Origin: Pseudovibrio axinellae
GTDB lineage: Bacteria; Pseudomonadota; Alphaproteobacteria; Rhizobiales; Stappiaceae
Reading direction: 5' to 3'
Length of the DNA stretch: 64,000 nucleotides
Assembly: GCF_900110875.1 (NCBI RefSeq)
Contig: NZ_FOFM01000004.1
Location: forward strand, 186,001-250,000
A program made the position numbers and the translations under genes. Shown piece after piece: positions 36,674-46,943 of this stretch (positions within the stretch are counted from its first letter, which is position 1; each line of letters starts with the position of its first letter). The notes below the pieces were generated by a model. It saw only the letters and a list, made by a program, of their open reading frames with translations. It was not told the origin of the DNA and made no database searches.

Positions 36674-39600
36674 ATGCATTTACTTGTCGGACAATCGCGC
36701 CGATTGGATGAAGGGGAAGAGGCCGTCGATCTGGGCCAGACGCCTGCTGATGTGGTGTTTTTGAGCGCTGCTGACACAGAGTTGGCTGGGCTTGCTTCTG
36801 CCCATGCTCAACATGATGGCTATTCTCTTCGCCTTGCTAGTTTTCTTGCCTTATCGCATCCGTATTCGGTCGACCTTTATGCTGAGCAGACAATTCAAGC
36901 TTCGAAGCTGGTGGTTGTTCGGCTGCTGGGCGGCGTTGAATACTGGCGCTACGGGGTTGAAAGACTAGAGGCTATCGCTCGCGCTGATGGCGTTAAGCTG
37001 GTTTTGTTGCCCGGTGATGACAAGTGGGATGAGGAACTGGCTGCGCGTTCCACTGTGCCTTTGCCGGTTGCACACCTGTTATGGCGGTACCTGATTGAGG
37101 GCGGTGCTGAAAACCTGTCCAGCGCTTTGCTGTATGCTGCGCACATTACGGGCCTGCCGGTTGAAGCTCCTGCCGAGCCGACGCCATTGCCGCGGGCAGG
37201 GTTGGTTTTACAGGGGCATACGCTTCCGTCTCTTGATGATGTTCGTGCAAGCTGGAGTGATCCAAACCGACCGGTTGCCGCCATTGTTTTTTACCGCGCT
37301 TTGTACCAGAGCGGCGCGATTGAACCTGTTCAAGCATTATGCCATGAGCTTGAGGCGCAGGGGATAAATCCGCTTGTTATTTATGTTGCCAGCCTGAAAC
37401 AAGCAGAATGTGCAGCCGTAGTTTCCAACGTATTTGACCAATGCCCGCCCGACATTGTTTTGAATGCCACAGCGTTTGCCTTGTCCAATGCTGGCTCGGT
37501 CCATTCGGGAACGGTGCTTGATAAGAACGGTGCATGTGTTCTGCAGATTGTACTGTCCTCGTCCTCTGAAGAGGGCTGGAGCGATAGTGATCAGGGTTTG
37601 TCTCCCCGCGACCTTGCGATGCACGTGGTTCTTCCTGAAATTGACGGCCGGCTTTTGACGCGCGCGATCTCCTTTAAGGAAGAAGGCGGGCAGGACCCTA
37701 AAACACAATGTCCACTTGTTCGGTTTGTTCCAAAACCGGACCGGGTTCGGTTTGTTGCGGAGCTGGCGGCCAATTGGGCGCTGCTGAGACGAAAAAACGC
37801 AAACCAACGCAAAGTGGGCGTTATCCTCGCAAACTATCCCAACAAGGACGGGCGCATCGCAAACGGTGTGGGGCTGGACACGCCAGCCTCCTGTACTCTC
37901 TTACTTTCTGAAATGAAATCAGCAGGTTATGAGGTTGATGCCGGTGCACCGCAAAGTTCGCAAGCTCTCATAGATGACCTGCTTTCAGGCCCGACAAACG
38001 CGTTGGACGCCACAAAACCACGCAAAGGCGGCGAGGAACTACCTGTTAGCCGGTATAAGTATCTGTTTTCAAAGCTACCTTTAGCGGTTCAACAGGGTGT
38101 TATAGAGCGTTGGGGCGAGCCGGAGGCTGATCCACATATTGCTGACGGGTGCTTTCAGCTGGCTTTGAAGACCTATGGAAATGTGACTGTTGGTATTCAG
38201 CCTGCACGTGGCTACAACATTGATCCAAAAGAGACTTATCACGATCCTGCGCTTGTTCCTCCGCATCATTACCTGGCTTGGTATATGTGGCTGCGCGACA
38301 GCTATGATGCAGATGCACTTATTCACCTTGGCAAGCATGGAAACCTGGAATGGCTTCCTGGAAAAGCCCTAGCTTTGTCAGAGGCTTGTTACCCTGAGGC
38401 GGTGATTGGGCCACTGCCAAATATCTATCCTTTCATCGTTAATGACCCGGGCGAAGGCTCTCAAGCCAAACGACGGTTATCCTCGGTCATTATTGATCAT
38501 CTTACCCCTCCCTTAGCCCGGGCTGAAAGCCACGGTTCCGCTTTGGAGCTGGAAGCGTTGCTGGATGAGTATTACATCGCTGCCGGTGTGGACCATCGCC
38601 GACTGAAAGCGCTTGGAAAAGAGATACTTGGCGTTGCTGCGCGCGAAGGTATGGACAAGGATATCGGCCTGACTTCCGACATGGATGAGGATACCCGACT
38701 GGCGCGGCTGGATGCCTATTTATGTGATCTGAAAGAGCTTCAAATCCGCGATGGGTTGCACATTTTGGGGCTGTCGCCCACAGCGGGGCAGCGCAGTGAA
38801 CTTCTGGTGGCCTTGCTGCGTGTTCCACGCGGAGAAAAGCCTCATGAAATCAGCTTGTTACGAACGATTTCTGAGGATTTGAATTTGGTTGGTTTTGACC
38901 CGCTCGATTGTGCTTTTGAGCAACCTTGGACTGGTGAACGCTCTATGCTTTTGGATGGTCTGGTCCAAGCGCCCTGGCGTAGCTGTGGTGACACGGTGGA
39001 GCGTCTTGAAGCGCTGGCACTTGCCTTCGTTTCTGGTGAAATGCAAGTTCCTGCTGGATTTACAGCGACTTATGCAGTTTTGGAAGCGCTTGAGCAAGAC
39101 ATTGCACCTGCGGTTGATGCCTCTGGTACTGCTGAGGTTGAAGGGGTGTTATCCTCCCTTGCTGGACAGTTTGTGCCCCCCGGGCCATCTGGTGCACCGT
39201 CTCGCGGACGCCCGGATGTGTTGCCAACTGGTCGTAACTTCTACTCCATTGACGTTCGCGCCGTTCCAACCAAAGTGGCTTGGAAGTTGGGTGAAAAGAG
39301 CGCTAGTGCGCTGATTATGAGACATTTTCAGGATCATGGCGAGTGGCTGCAAAGCATCGCTATGAGTTGCTGGGGAACCGCAAATATGCGCACCGGCGGG
39401 GATGATATCGCCCAAGCGCTCGCCCTTATTGGCGCACGTCCTGTTTGGGAAGAGGCTTCTGGCCGTGTCACAGGTTTTAAAGTGGTCCCACTTGCAGAGC
39501 TCCAACGGCCTCGGGTTGATGTAACCTTAAGAATTTCCGGCTTTTTTCGCGATGCATTCCCACAGCTCATACATTTGTTCGACGCAGCAGTTGCAGCAAT

Positions 39601-40429
39601 TGCAGAGCTTGATGAGCCTGAAGACGCCAACCCGCTTGCAGCGCGGTTTAAAGCGGAGTTTGCAAGTCTGCTCGCCAAAGGTGTTGAAGAAGGTCAGGCG
39701 CACAAACGCGCCTCATCGCGAATTTTCGGAAGTAAGCCAGGTGCTTACGGGGCTGGCCTTCAGGCAATGATCGATGAGAAACTATGGGATAAGCGCTCTG
39801 ATTTTGCGGAGAGTTTTCTGGAGTGGGGTGGCTATGCTTACGGTCGATCTCAGGACGGAGATCTGGCCAAGGATGATTTGAAGACCCGTCTTCTTCATAC
39901 TGATGCTGTGGTTCATAATCAGGATAACAGGGAACATGATCTCCTTGATTCTGATGACTATTATCAGTTTGAAGGCGGTCTGGCTGCCACTGTTGAAACT
40001 TTAAAAGAGAGCGCTCCTCATATCTATCATAACGATCACTCGCGTCCTGAACGACCAGTGATCCGGATGCTTTCAGAGGAAATTGGCCGCGTTGTTAGAG
40101 GCCGGGCTGCGAACCCCAAATGGATTGCCGGTGTTATGCGGCACGGGTACAAAGGTGCCTTTGAAATGGCAGCAACGCTCGATTATTTGTTCGCATTTAG
40201 CGCAACGACCAATGCGGTATCGAACCATCATTTTGATCAGCTTTATGATGCATATCTTTATGATGATGAGGTGCGAGAGTTTATCGCGGACAAGAACTCC
40301 GCTGCGCTTTTGGAAATGACTGAACGGTTCTTAGAAGTAATTCAAAGAGATATGTGGGTACCACGGCGCAATAGTGCCTTTGATGATTTGTTAGAGCTGC
40401 GTCACGCGCTCATGGATGGAGGGGAATAA
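36674..40429 (+). CDS. cobN: cobaltochelatase subunit CobN
   Basis: The large subunit of the ATP-dependent cobaltochelatase that inserts cobalt into hydrogenobyrinic acid a,c-diamide in the aerobic pathway. The 1251-residue product matches the CobN/BchH/ChlH superfamily: GVILANYPNKDGRIANGVGLDTP, QPARGYNIDPKETYHDPALVPPH, LIHLGKHGNLEWLPGKALALSE (with conserved His), ISGFFRDAFPQLIHLFD and FEMAATLDYLFAFSATTN near the end. Length is normal. CobS and CobT, its AAA partners, are not in the window. It sits five bases after cobW and one base before cobO. Confidence 0.96.
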   Translation: MHLLVGQSRRLDEGEEAVDLGQTPADVVFLSAADTELAGLASAHAQHDGYSLRLASFLALSHPYSVDLYAEQTIQASKLVVVRLLGGVEYWRYGVERLEAIARADGVKLVLLPGDDKWDEELAARSTVPLPVAHLLWRYLIEGGAENLSSALLYAAHITGLPVEAPAEPTPLPRAGLVLQGHTLPSLDDVRASWSDPNRPVAAIVFYRALYQSGAIEPVQALCHELEAQGINPLVIYVASLKQAECAAVVSNVFDQCPPDIVLNATAFALSNAGSVHSGTVLDKNGACVLQIVLSSSSEEGWSDSDQGLSPRDLAMHVVLPEIDGRLLTRAISFKEEGGQDPKTQCPLVRFVPKPDRVRFVAELAANWALLRRKNANQRKVGVILANYPNKDGRIANGVGLDTPASCTLLLSEMKSAGYEVDAGAPQSSQALIDDLLSGPTNALDATKPRKGGEELPVSRYKYLFSKLPLAVQQGVIERWGEPEADPHIADGCFQLALKTYGNVTVGIQPARGYNIDPKETYHDPALVPPHHYLAWYMWLRDSYDADALIHLGKHGNLEWLPGKALALSEACYPEAVIGPLPNIYPFIVNDPGEGSQAKRRLSSVIIDHLTPPLARAESHGSALELEALLDEYYIAAGVDHRRLKALGKEILGVAAREGMDKDIGLTSDMDEDTRLARLDAYLCDLKELQIRDGLHILGLSPTAGQRSELLVALLRVPRGEKPHEISLLRTISEDLNLVGFDPLDCAFEQPWTGERSMLLDGLVQAPWRSCGDTVERLEALALAFVSGEMQVPAGFTATYAVLEALEQDIAPAVDASGTAEVEGVLSSLAGQFVPPGPSGAPSRGRPDVLPTGRNFYSIDVRAVPTKVAWKLGEKSASALIMRHFQDHGEWLQSIAMSCWGTANMRTGGDDIAQALALIGARPVWEEASGRVTGFKVVPLAELQRPRVDVTLRISGFFRDAFPQLIHLFDAAVAAIAELDEPEDANPLAARFKAEFASLLAKGVEEGQAHKRASSRIFGSKPGAYGAGLQAMIDEKLWDKRSDFAESFLEWGGYAYGRSQDGDLAKDDLKTRLLHTDAVVHNQDNREHDLLDSDDYYQFEGGLAATVETLKESAPHIYHNDHSRPERPVIRMLSEEIGRVVRGRAANPKWIAGVMRHGYKGAFEMAATLDYLFAFSATTNAVSNHHFDQLYDAYLYDDEVREFIADKNSAALLEMTERFLEVIQRDMWVPRRNSAFDDLLELRHALMDGGE

Positions 40430-40430
40430 T

Positions 40431-41060
40431 ATGGTAACCAAGAGTGAAATGAGCGACGCGGATCTTGATGCACGCCATGCCGAAAAGATGCGTAAGAAGA
40501 AAGCTGCGCGGGACAAGATCATGGCGACCAAAACGGTCGAAAAGGGCTTGCTCATCGTACACACCGGCAAAGGCAAGGGAAAATCTACAGCCGGATTTGG
40601 TATGATTTTCCGCAGTTTGGGTCATGGTCACAAGGTTGCTGTTGTTCAGTTTGTAAAAGGGCGACTGGAAACAGGAGAGCGCATGGCGCTTGACCGGTTC
40701 TCTGACCTTGTCACCGTTAAACGTATGGGCGAAGGCTTTACGTGGGAAACGCAGGATCGCCAGCGTGACATTGCTGCTGCGCGCGCTGCTTGGGATGCTG
40801 CTAAAGAGCTTATCAGTTCTCGTGATTATAAGATGGTTCTGCTTGATGAGCTGAACATTGTATTGCGCTATGATTACATCCCTCTCGATGAGGTAGTTGC
40901 ATACTTGCGAGATGAAAAACCTGATGATGTTCATGTGGTTATTACAGGTCGCAATGCAAAGGAAGAGCTGATTGAAATCGCTGATCTGGTGACCGAGATG
41001 GGGCAGATCAAGCACCCGTTCCGCTCAGGCGTTAAACCGCAAAAGGGCGTTGAGTTTTAA
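40431..41060 (+). CDS. cobO: cob(I)yrinic acid a,c-diamide adenosyltransferase
   Basis: CobO transfers the adenosyl group from ATP to the corrinoid cobalt. From ATG 40431 (GGAGGGG just upstream) it has 209 residues. The unusual P-loop GKGKGKST is at 46-53 within [18 protein letters not shown], followed by VVQFVKG, the [12 protein letters not shown] motif and VVITGRNA, all standard for the CobA/CobO family. An ATG at 40416 inside the cobN end would add five residues. It begins right after cobN and is followed two bases later by cobQ. Confidence 0.96.
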   Translation: MVTKSEMSDADLDARHAEKMRKKKAARDKIMATKTVEKGLLIVHTGKGKGKSTAGFGMIFRSLGHGHKVAVVQFVKGRLETGERMALDRFSDLVTVKRMGEGFTWETQDRQRDIAAARAAWDAAKELISSRDYKMVLLDELNIVLRYDYIPLDEVVAYLRDEKPDDVHVVITGRNAKEELIEIADLVTEMGQIKHPFRSGVKPQKGVEF

Positions 41061-41062
41061 TT

Positions 41063-42544
41063 GTGACTGACCCTGCTTTGCAAAAACGCAGACCGGCGCT
41101 GATGATCCAGGGCACCGGTTCTAATGTTGGTAAGAGCGTACTTGTCGCCGGGCTTGCGCGCGCTTTTACACGCCAAGGGCTCTCAGTTCAGCCTTTTAAG
41201 CCGCAAAATATGTCCAACAACGCTGCGGTCACTGCTGATGGAGGGGAAATAGGCCGGGCACAGGCCTTGCAGGCCTGGGGCGCGAAAGTTCCGACAAGCG
41301 TGCATATGAACCCCGTTCTGCTGAAGCCGGAAAGCGACAGTGGTTCACAAATTATCGTGCAGGGTAAGCGATTTGGTAGCGTGCGCGGTGCTGAGTTTGG
41401 AAAGCAAAAGAGCAGGCTTCTTCAGTATGTTATGCAGAGCTTTTCTGAGGTCGAACGCAAAGCGGATCTGGTTCTGGTGGAAGGGGCTGGGTCTCCAGCT
41501 GAGATCAACTTACGTGCCGGTGATATCGCCAATATGGGGTTTGCCGAGGCGGCTGACATTCCTGTGGTGCTGTGCGGGGATATCGATCGCGGCGGTGTGA
41601 TCGCATCGCTGGTGGGCACCCATGCGGTCCTTGAAGCTGCAGAAGTTGCACGGATCAAGGCTTTTTTGATCAATAAATTCAGAGGAGACCCCTCACTCTT
41701 TGAATCCGGTGTTACAGCCATTGAAGAGAAAACCGGCTGGAATTGCAACGGCGTAGTCCCATGGTTTGCCCAAATTATGGACCTGCCAGCAGAAGACGCG
41801 CTGGATCTTTCTATGAACGCTGACCGCGGCAAGCTCAAGGTTGCTGTTCCAGTGATCAGCCGTATCGCAAACTTTGACGATTTGGATCCGCTTCGAATGG
41901 AGGAGGATGTCTCCTTGGAGTTCATTCTTCCAGGAGAAGTTTTACCAGCTGATGCGGATGTGGTTTTGCTGCCAGGCACCAAATCTACTGTTGGAGACCT
42001 TGCGTTTTTGCGGGCGCAGGGCTGGGATATTGATCTTTATGGACACGTGCGCCGCGGCGGGCAGGTTCTTGGAATCTGTGGTGGTTATCAAATGCTTGGC
42101 AAGACAATCTCTGACCCGGATGGGGTTGAGGGCGATGTTGCAACCGTGGAAGGTCTGGGCTTGCTGGATGTGCACACCATCCTGACAGCGCAAAAAGAAA
42201 CGACCCAAAAGAGCGGCGTTCATATCCCAAGCGGGCAGCGTGTTTCGGGCTATGAAATACATGTTGGACAGACAAGCGGCGCAGATTGTGCTCGGCCCTT
42301 TGTTGACTTGGGTGAGCATGTCGATGGCGCGATCTCACAAGACGGTTTGATTGCTGGTTGCTATCTGCACGGAATATTTGGTTCAGATACGTTCCGTACC
42401 GCTTTCTTGAATGGGTTTGGCGCAGCATCACAGTTGGGCTACGAGCATCGTGTGGAGCAGGCGTTGGATGCATTGGCAGAACACCTTGAAGACCACCTTA
42501 ACCTTGATGAGCTTCTGGATATTGCAAGATCAAGAGTTTTATAA
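41063..42544 (+). CDS. cobQ: cobyric acid synthase
   Basis: CobQ amidates adenosylcobyrinic a,c-diamide at four positions using glutamine and ATP. The 493-residue product has the N-terminal dethiobiotin-synthetase-like P-loop [39 protein letters not shown] and [14 protein letters not shown]. The C-terminal class I glutaminase domain contains [15 protein letters not shown] with the nucleophilic Cys, and the final HLHGIF-like [11 protein letters not shown]. The start is GTG 41063. It converges on cobD, and the TAA stops of both genes share the hexamer TTATAA at 42539-42544. Confidence 0.96.
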   Translation: MTDPALQKRRPALMIQGTGSNVGKSVLVAGLARAFTRQGLSVQPFKPQNMSNNAAVTADGGEIGRAQALQAWGAKVPTSVHMNPVLLKPESDSGSQIIVQGKRFGSVRGAEFGKQKSRLLQYVMQSFSEVERKADLVLVEGAGSPAEINLRAGDIANMGFAEAADIPVVLCGDIDRGGVIASLVGTHAVLEAAEVARIKAFLINKFRGDPSLFESGVTAIEEKTGWNCNGVVPWFAQIMDLPAEDALDLSMNADRGKLKVAVPVISRIANFDDLDPLRMEEDVSLEFILPGEVLPADADVVLLPGTKSTVGDLAFLRAQGWDIDLYGHVRRGGQVLGICGGYQMLGKTISDPDGVEGDVATVEGLGLLDVHTILTAQKETTQKSGVHIPSGQRVSGYEIHVGQTSGADCARPFVDLGEHVDGAISQDGLIAGCYLHGIFGSDTFRTAFLNGFGAASQLGYEHRVEQALDALAEHLEDHLNLDELLDIARSRVL

Positions 42545-43507
42545 AAGCGCTGCTGCTGTGAGAAATACAGCCAATACCACGCATGAAATAGCCATCAATT
42601 TTAGTGCAGAATCAATATCATCTGCATTCGCGGTTTCGCGGCCCGTCGCGTTCATGAAGGGGTCTTCAACGCGATATCCATCATATTGACGCGGCCCGGC
42701 CAAAGCTATTCCCAATGCGCCTGCCATAGCAGCTTCTGGCCAGCCGGCGTTTGGGGATCGGTGGGTGTGGGCTTCTTTATGGATAGTGGCCAATGCAGCT
42801 TTGTAGGAGCAACGAGATATGTATGCAGCCAAGACAATAAGGAGGCCTGACAGACGGGAGGCAGGGAGGTTGATAAGGTCGTCAAACCGCGCTGAGGCCC
42901 AGCCAAAGTCTTCATAGGTTGCGTTTTTGTGCCCGATCATGCTGTCAGCTGTATTGACCGCTTTGTAAATAAACAAACCAGGTAGCCCAAGCGCAGCGAA
43001 CCAGAAGATTGGAGCAACAACACCGTCGGAGAAATTTTCGGAGCATGACTCTATAGCTGCGCGACTGACGCCTGCTTCATCCAAGTACTCAGGATTGCGT
43101 CCCACAATCATTGAAACCTGTCTGCGCGCTTCCTGTAGGCCTGAATTTTTAAGCGCATCCCTTACTCTAGCTACATGTTGGTAAAGGCTTTTTTGCGCAA
43201 TCAAAACCATGCCAATGAGAGCGATTAGGAGTTCTCCCAAAGGGACATATTCTAGCAATAACTGAAGTATGGCGCCTGAAAGTGCGGCTGTGCCTACTAA
43301 TAAAACAAGAGTGAGAACACCGTTAATTTTGCGCACTCTGCGTGAATAGGCTGCCTTGTTAAAGGCATTGTCCATACATGAGATCGCCTTTCCAATCAGC
43401 GTAACAGGATGTGGCAATTTCGACCAAAGCCAGTCAGGATCGCCAATTACGGCATCGAGTAGGACCGCGAGTACGACGATCCAAAGCGTATTTTCAAAGA
43501 CGAGCAT
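42539..43507 (-). CDS. cobD: cobalamin biosynthesis protein CobD (adenosylcobinamide-phosphate synthase, CbiB type)
   Basis: An inner-membrane enzyme that joins (R)-1-amino-2-propanol O-phosphate to adenosylcobyric acid. The 322-residue product has several membrane helices and the family blocks [78 protein letters not shown] and [18 protein letters not shown]. It overlaps the end of cobC by 14 bases, so these two form a divergent-facing pair opposite the cobP-cobQ operon. Start as annotated is the first in frame with the DAVIGDP leader. Confidence 0.95.
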   Translation of the reverse strand: MLVFENTLWIVVLAVLLDAVIGDPDWLWSKLPHPVTLIGKAISCMDNAFNKAAYSRRVRKINGVLTLVLLVGTAALSGAILQLLLEYVPLGELLIALIGMVLIAQKSLYQHVARVRDALKNSGLQEARRQVSMIVGRNPEYLDEAGVSRAAIESCSENFSDGVVAPIFWFAALGLPGLFIYKAVNTADSMIGHKNATYEDFGWASARFDDLINLPASRLSGLLIVLAAYISRCSYKAALATIHKEAHTHRSPNAGWPEAAMAGALGIALAGPRQYDGYRVEDPFMNATGRETANADDIDSALKLMAISCVVLAVFLTAAALL

Positions 43508-44522
43508 GATTTTCGAGCATATTCAAAGAGGTTTTTAGTGCATTGGCAAATCTAAGGCGATTTTCTGCGCCCACGGGCAGCCCTAAACGCATCCAGTTTT
43601 TGTTATAATTAAATACACGGGTCCAGACCTGCTTTCGTGCAAGCGCTTCATGCAGTTGATGCGCTAAAGGGTACTCGATTAAGGTGTAAAGGTCGGTTTG
43701 CCCTACTATGGAGACTTGATGTTCGAAAAGCACTTGCCTGAAAAGATCTGTTTCGATTTTCAGGAGGGTACGCATCTCGGCTTGCCAAGTTATGTCAGAA
43801 AATGCGGCGTGGCCGACATCCAGAGCAGGACCAGAAATGGCCCAGCTGCCAAGTTGCTTCTGTAGTTTTTTGGTGATGCGTTGCGGCCCGACCAACGCAC
43901 CAAGACGCAGCCCCGCAAGACCAAAGAACTTGCCAAAACTGCGCAGAACTAAAATTGGGAGGCTACCGAGTTCAGGAATGATCGAAGCCTCGGGATACAG
44001 ATCCATGAAGGCCTCATCTACAATAAGAAAGCCGCCATTTTTCTGCTTTGATGCTGCAATCTCCAGCAATTCTTGTTTGGAAAATATGTGTCCGTCTGGA
44101 TTGTTTGGGTTCACCAGTAATAGGTGGTCTGTATCGGTGTGGTGAATATCTTCGCGCCCGATGAGCTGCGTCTTTGCACCTGCAGTCTTCCAGCTCTCTT
44201 CATGGGATGAGTACGTTGGACTAACGATGGCGATTGAGGAGTTTGGAGAAAGTATTTGTGGCAATGCGGTAATGATTGCCTGTGTGCCCGGTGCTGCTGC
44301 CAGGCCAGTCTCGATTGGGACACTGTAAGCGGCGCGCGCTGAAGCGATCAGAGCTGCTTCCGCTCTTGCGTTGGGCAAGTCTGCGAGGCCGCGTGATGTT
44401 ATGTGATTTAAAGCAGGGTAGGCGATAGGGTTGATACCAGTAGAAAGGTCCAACCAATCTTTTTCGGAACCGCCAAATTCGGCAGCTGCCTTTGAAAGAT
44501 CTCCACCATGTTGCATACGCAT
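43494..44522 (-). CDS. cobC: CobC, PLP-dependent threonine-phosphate decarboxylase
   Basis: It decarboxylates L-threonine O-3-phosphate to (R)-1-amino-2-propanol O-phosphate, the substrate of CobD. About 342 residues. It begins RMQHGGDLSKAAAEFGGSEKDWLDLSTGINP, the hallmark of this family, and shows APGTQAIITALPQIL, LVNPNNPDGHIF, VDEAFMDLYPE and the PLP lysine in LRSFGKFFGLAGLRLG. The reading frame opens at TTG 44534; ATG 44522 or 44516 are better starts, with GGGGTG just upstream. The 14-base overlap with cobD supports one transcript. Confidence 0.95.
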   Translation of the reverse strand: MRMQHGGDLSKAAAEFGGSEKDWLDLSTGINPIAYPALNHITSRGLADLPNARAEAALIASARAAYSVPIETGLAAAPGTQAIITALPQILSPNSSIAIVSPTYSSHEESWKTAGAKTQLIGREDIHHTDTDHLLLVNPNNPDGHIFSKQELLEIAASKQKNGGFLIVDEAFMDLYPEASIIPELGSLPILVLRSFGKFFGLAGLRLGALVGPQRITKKLQKQLGSWAISGPALDVGHAAFSDITWQAEMRTLLKIETDLFRQVLFEHQVSIVGQTDLYTLIEYPLAHQLHEALARKQVWTRVFNYNKNWMRLGLPVGAENRLRFANALKTSLNMLENHARL

Positions 44523-44634
44523 CACCCCGCTCAAAACAGTGGTTATGTTTTAGCGGGGTGGCATCGCGATTGCTATGTATTGTGCTGCCAATTAGTGGGT
44601 TTCAACAGATGTTGCAAACGGTTGAGTGAGCGAG

Positions 44635-45774
44635 CTAGCAAGACATCGAACCTCGATTGACCTTGTTGATGTCTCCTCCTGCCCATTCCATGACCTTTGG
44701 GTCCATCGTTTTGAACCAAAGAGATGGAATCGCGGCCAAAGCAAAACAGCCAGGATATCCGCTTGGAAGGCGAGGTAAGTCTGAGAAGTTTCTCAAGGTC
44801 TGATAGGGGCGCAACGGGTTGGCGTGATGATCGGAGTGGCGCTGCAAATGAAACGTACTCAGGTTTGAGAATATATGGTTGGTGTTCCAGGAATGGCGGG
44901 GCTGACAGCGTTCGTATTTACCATTCTCATTTTTTTGGCGCAAAAGACCGTAGTGTTCTACATAGTTTGCCTGTGTTAGGCCGTACCAGCCAACGACACT
45001 TTGTATGACTAGGAACAGAAGTACTTGCCACCCAAATATTGCTGTGCAGATGGAAAAGACGATAAGTGTGAGAGCATATCCTTGAAGGATGTCATTCTTC
45101 AGCGAGAAGGTGCTGAGCCCTTTTTTCTGCAAGCGCTGTTTTTCATTCTCCCACCCTCTTGCGAAGGCGCCAGGGATTTCTCGCAGGGCAAAGGCATAGA
45201 TGCTTTCTCCCATGCGAGAGCTTGCCGGATCTTCTGGTGTTGCCACATGAATGTGATGGCCGCGGTTGTGTTCAATGCAAAAGTGGCCATACCCAACCGT
45301 TGCAAGTGCCAGCTTGGCGAGCCACTGGTCTGTCTTATTGGTTTTATGACCAAGCTCATGAGCCATATTGATGGTGCCACCAGCGAATAATCCCTTTCCA
45401 AATGCGAACACGACGATCAGCCAAAGTGGAAGTTCATAAGTGCCGATGAGCCAGACAGAAGTGAATAATATGACCCACGCATAAGGGATAAGCCATCGCA
45501 CCAGGCGGCTGTAGTAAGGGTCCTCTGCCATTTGTACTAGGACGTCGTCTGGTGGGTTATAGGGGTCTTCACCTAGGAGTGCGTCAAGAGCAGGGATGAC
45601 GACAAAGAAGTAAATGATTGGAATGAACAGAACGGCATACGCCAAGGTGTATACATATAATGCTATCGAAACTAGGGTGATACTGCTACTGGCATATGCA
45701 ATGAGCCAGTAATAGCGTTTGGCATCTTGGTATACTTCTGACTTTCCCGTGTTGTCATGTGTTTTGAAAACCAT
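44635..45774 (-). CDS. alkB: alkane 1-monooxygenase AlkB
   Basis: A membrane non-haem di-iron hydroxylase that oxidises n-alkanes to primary alcohols with rubredoxin as electron donor. The 379-residue product has four to six transmembrane helices and the complete set of His boxes: HELGHKTNK (H1), EHNRGHHIHVATPEDPASSR (H2), LQRHSDHHANPLRPYQTLRN (H3), and the NYVEHYGL motif that marks AlkB. No rubredoxin gene or fused rubredoxin domain, and no alkane regulator, lies beside it. The gene stands alone between cobC and an unrelated nuclease-like gene, consistent with horizontal gain. Confidence 0.95.
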   Translation of the reverse strand: MVFKTHDNTGKSEVYQDAKRYYWLIAYASSSITLVSIALYVYTLAYAVLFIPIIYFFVVIPALDALLGEDPYNPPDDVLVQMAEDPYYSRLVRWLIPYAWVILFTSVWLIGTYELPLWLIVVFAFGKGLFAGGTINMAHELGHKTNKTDQWLAKLALATVGYGHFCIEHNRGHHIHVATPEDPASSRMGESIYAFALREIPGAFARGWENEKQRLQKKGLSTFSLKNDILQGYALTLIVFSICTAIFGWQVLLFLVIQSVVGWYGLTQANYVEHYGLLRQKNENGKYERCQPRHSWNTNHIFSNLSTFHLQRHSDHHANPLRPYQTLRNFSDLPRLPSGYPGCFALAAIPSLWFKTMDPKVMEWAGGDINKVNRGSMSC

Positions 45775-45911
45775 CGTCCCCTCCCAGATACAATGTTTAC
45801 GTTAAGGTAATGTAGCAGTTATTCTGGGCAATTAAAATGGTGTTATTTCGGAGAGGTTGCTGGCATTTATAGTGCATTGGAATATTGCTGTGATATGAAA
45901 GTCTCGTTGTT

Positions 45912-46745
45912 TTATGTTTTGGTGCCCTCAGCGTTGGTGTTCTCTTCCAGTGGAAGATGACGTGACCAGGCTTTATAGCGCTTTTCCAGCTCTTCGTAGT
46001 TTTCGACGCAGCCGTTGCGAAGATCCGGGAAGTTAGGGCCGCGTTCCCATTCTCCGCGCTTAGTGCAGCGCTGCATCCAGTTTTTGCCGGAAGAAAGAAA
46101 GAGAGTTGGGCTAAGGCCCAAGGCTTTGAAGAGCCTACGTGTGACTATGCCGTGCTTCTTTAGAAGTATGTCGAGCTTTATCGCTTTGATTTTCCATGGA
46201 GTGAGTTTTATTGGGGCTGGTTTACCTGCCTCTACGATTGGAATTATCTCAGGAAGCTCTAGTCGGGATACCGGGTAAAACTCTTTGAAATTACCGGCAG
46301 ATGAGGCTCGATTGGCGTTGGGTAATTTAGGGCGGTACCAGCTTGATGTTTTTTGACTTTTTGAGTCTGGGCTATCGACCTCGATAATTTGAAGCGAAAG
46401 AAGATTGCAGACAGGTTGAAAGTCTAAATTGGAGCCTTTAGGGATCAAGACAGCTCTACAATCCGGCCCTGGCTGATCAATTTGATATGCGTATTCCGCT
46501 GCTTGAGAGATAACTTTGGCGTTTAGGCGTAGCTTTGCTTCTATGCCGACCTGAAAACCATCTGTGCTCCTAACGAGCAGAATATCCCAGTTGGCCCACT
46601 CCGGGTATGCGATCCATTCCTCAGGAAGCTTACTGATAAAGTGCGTGCACATATCACTTTCTGATAGGAAGACAGCTTTGCTCCTTTTTTTCTTTCGGCG
46701 TGTTGGGGCTGAGCGTTTTTCTAGAGGCTCAATTGTATCGCTCAT
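45912..46745 (-). CDS. orphan PD-(D/E)xK-type protein of unknown function
   Basis: The 277-residue product begins with a strongly basic leader (RRKKKRSK). It then has the sequence NWDILLV (Asp54) and, about fifteen residues on, GFQVGIEAKL (Glu69, Lys71), followed by a helix with NAKVISQAAEYAY (Gln81). Asp-x(n)-Glu-x-Lys plus a following Gln-containing helix is the pattern of restriction-endonuclease-fold enzymes. The C-terminal half (KAIKLDILLKKHGIVTRRLFKALG) is helical, maybe DNA-binding. No methylase or helicase partner is next to it. Assignment is by motif only; a non-nuclease role is possible. Confidence 0.55.
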   Translation of the reverse strand: MSDTIEPLEKRSAPTRRKKKRSKAVFLSESDMCTHFISKLPEEWIAYPEWANWDILLVRSTDGFQVGIEAKLRLNAKVISQAAEYAYQIDQPGPDCRAVLIPKGSNLDFQPVCNLLSLQIIEVDSPDSKSQKTSSWYRPKLPNANRASSAGNFKEFYPVSRLELPEIIPIVEAGKPAPIKLTPWKIKAIKLDILLKKHGIVTRRLFKALGLSPTLFLSSGKNWMQRCTKRGEWERGPNFPDLRNGCVENYEELEKRYKAWSRHLPLEENTNAEGTKT

Positions 46746-46943
46746 TTAAACCTGCCTCTAGACTGTCCGCGGTGCTGTGGTGTTTTGCCAGCTGAGTGTA
46801 ATCATCAAAGCGTGCAGGAGCCATGTGGAAGCCATGTTACTGCACAGTTTCTCCTCGTTGTCCCTGAAAAGCCAAGTCTTATATGGTTGCATTGCCCAGC
46901 TGAAAGGTGCCGTTGATGGTGGCGGGGCCGCAAAGTCAAAAGA

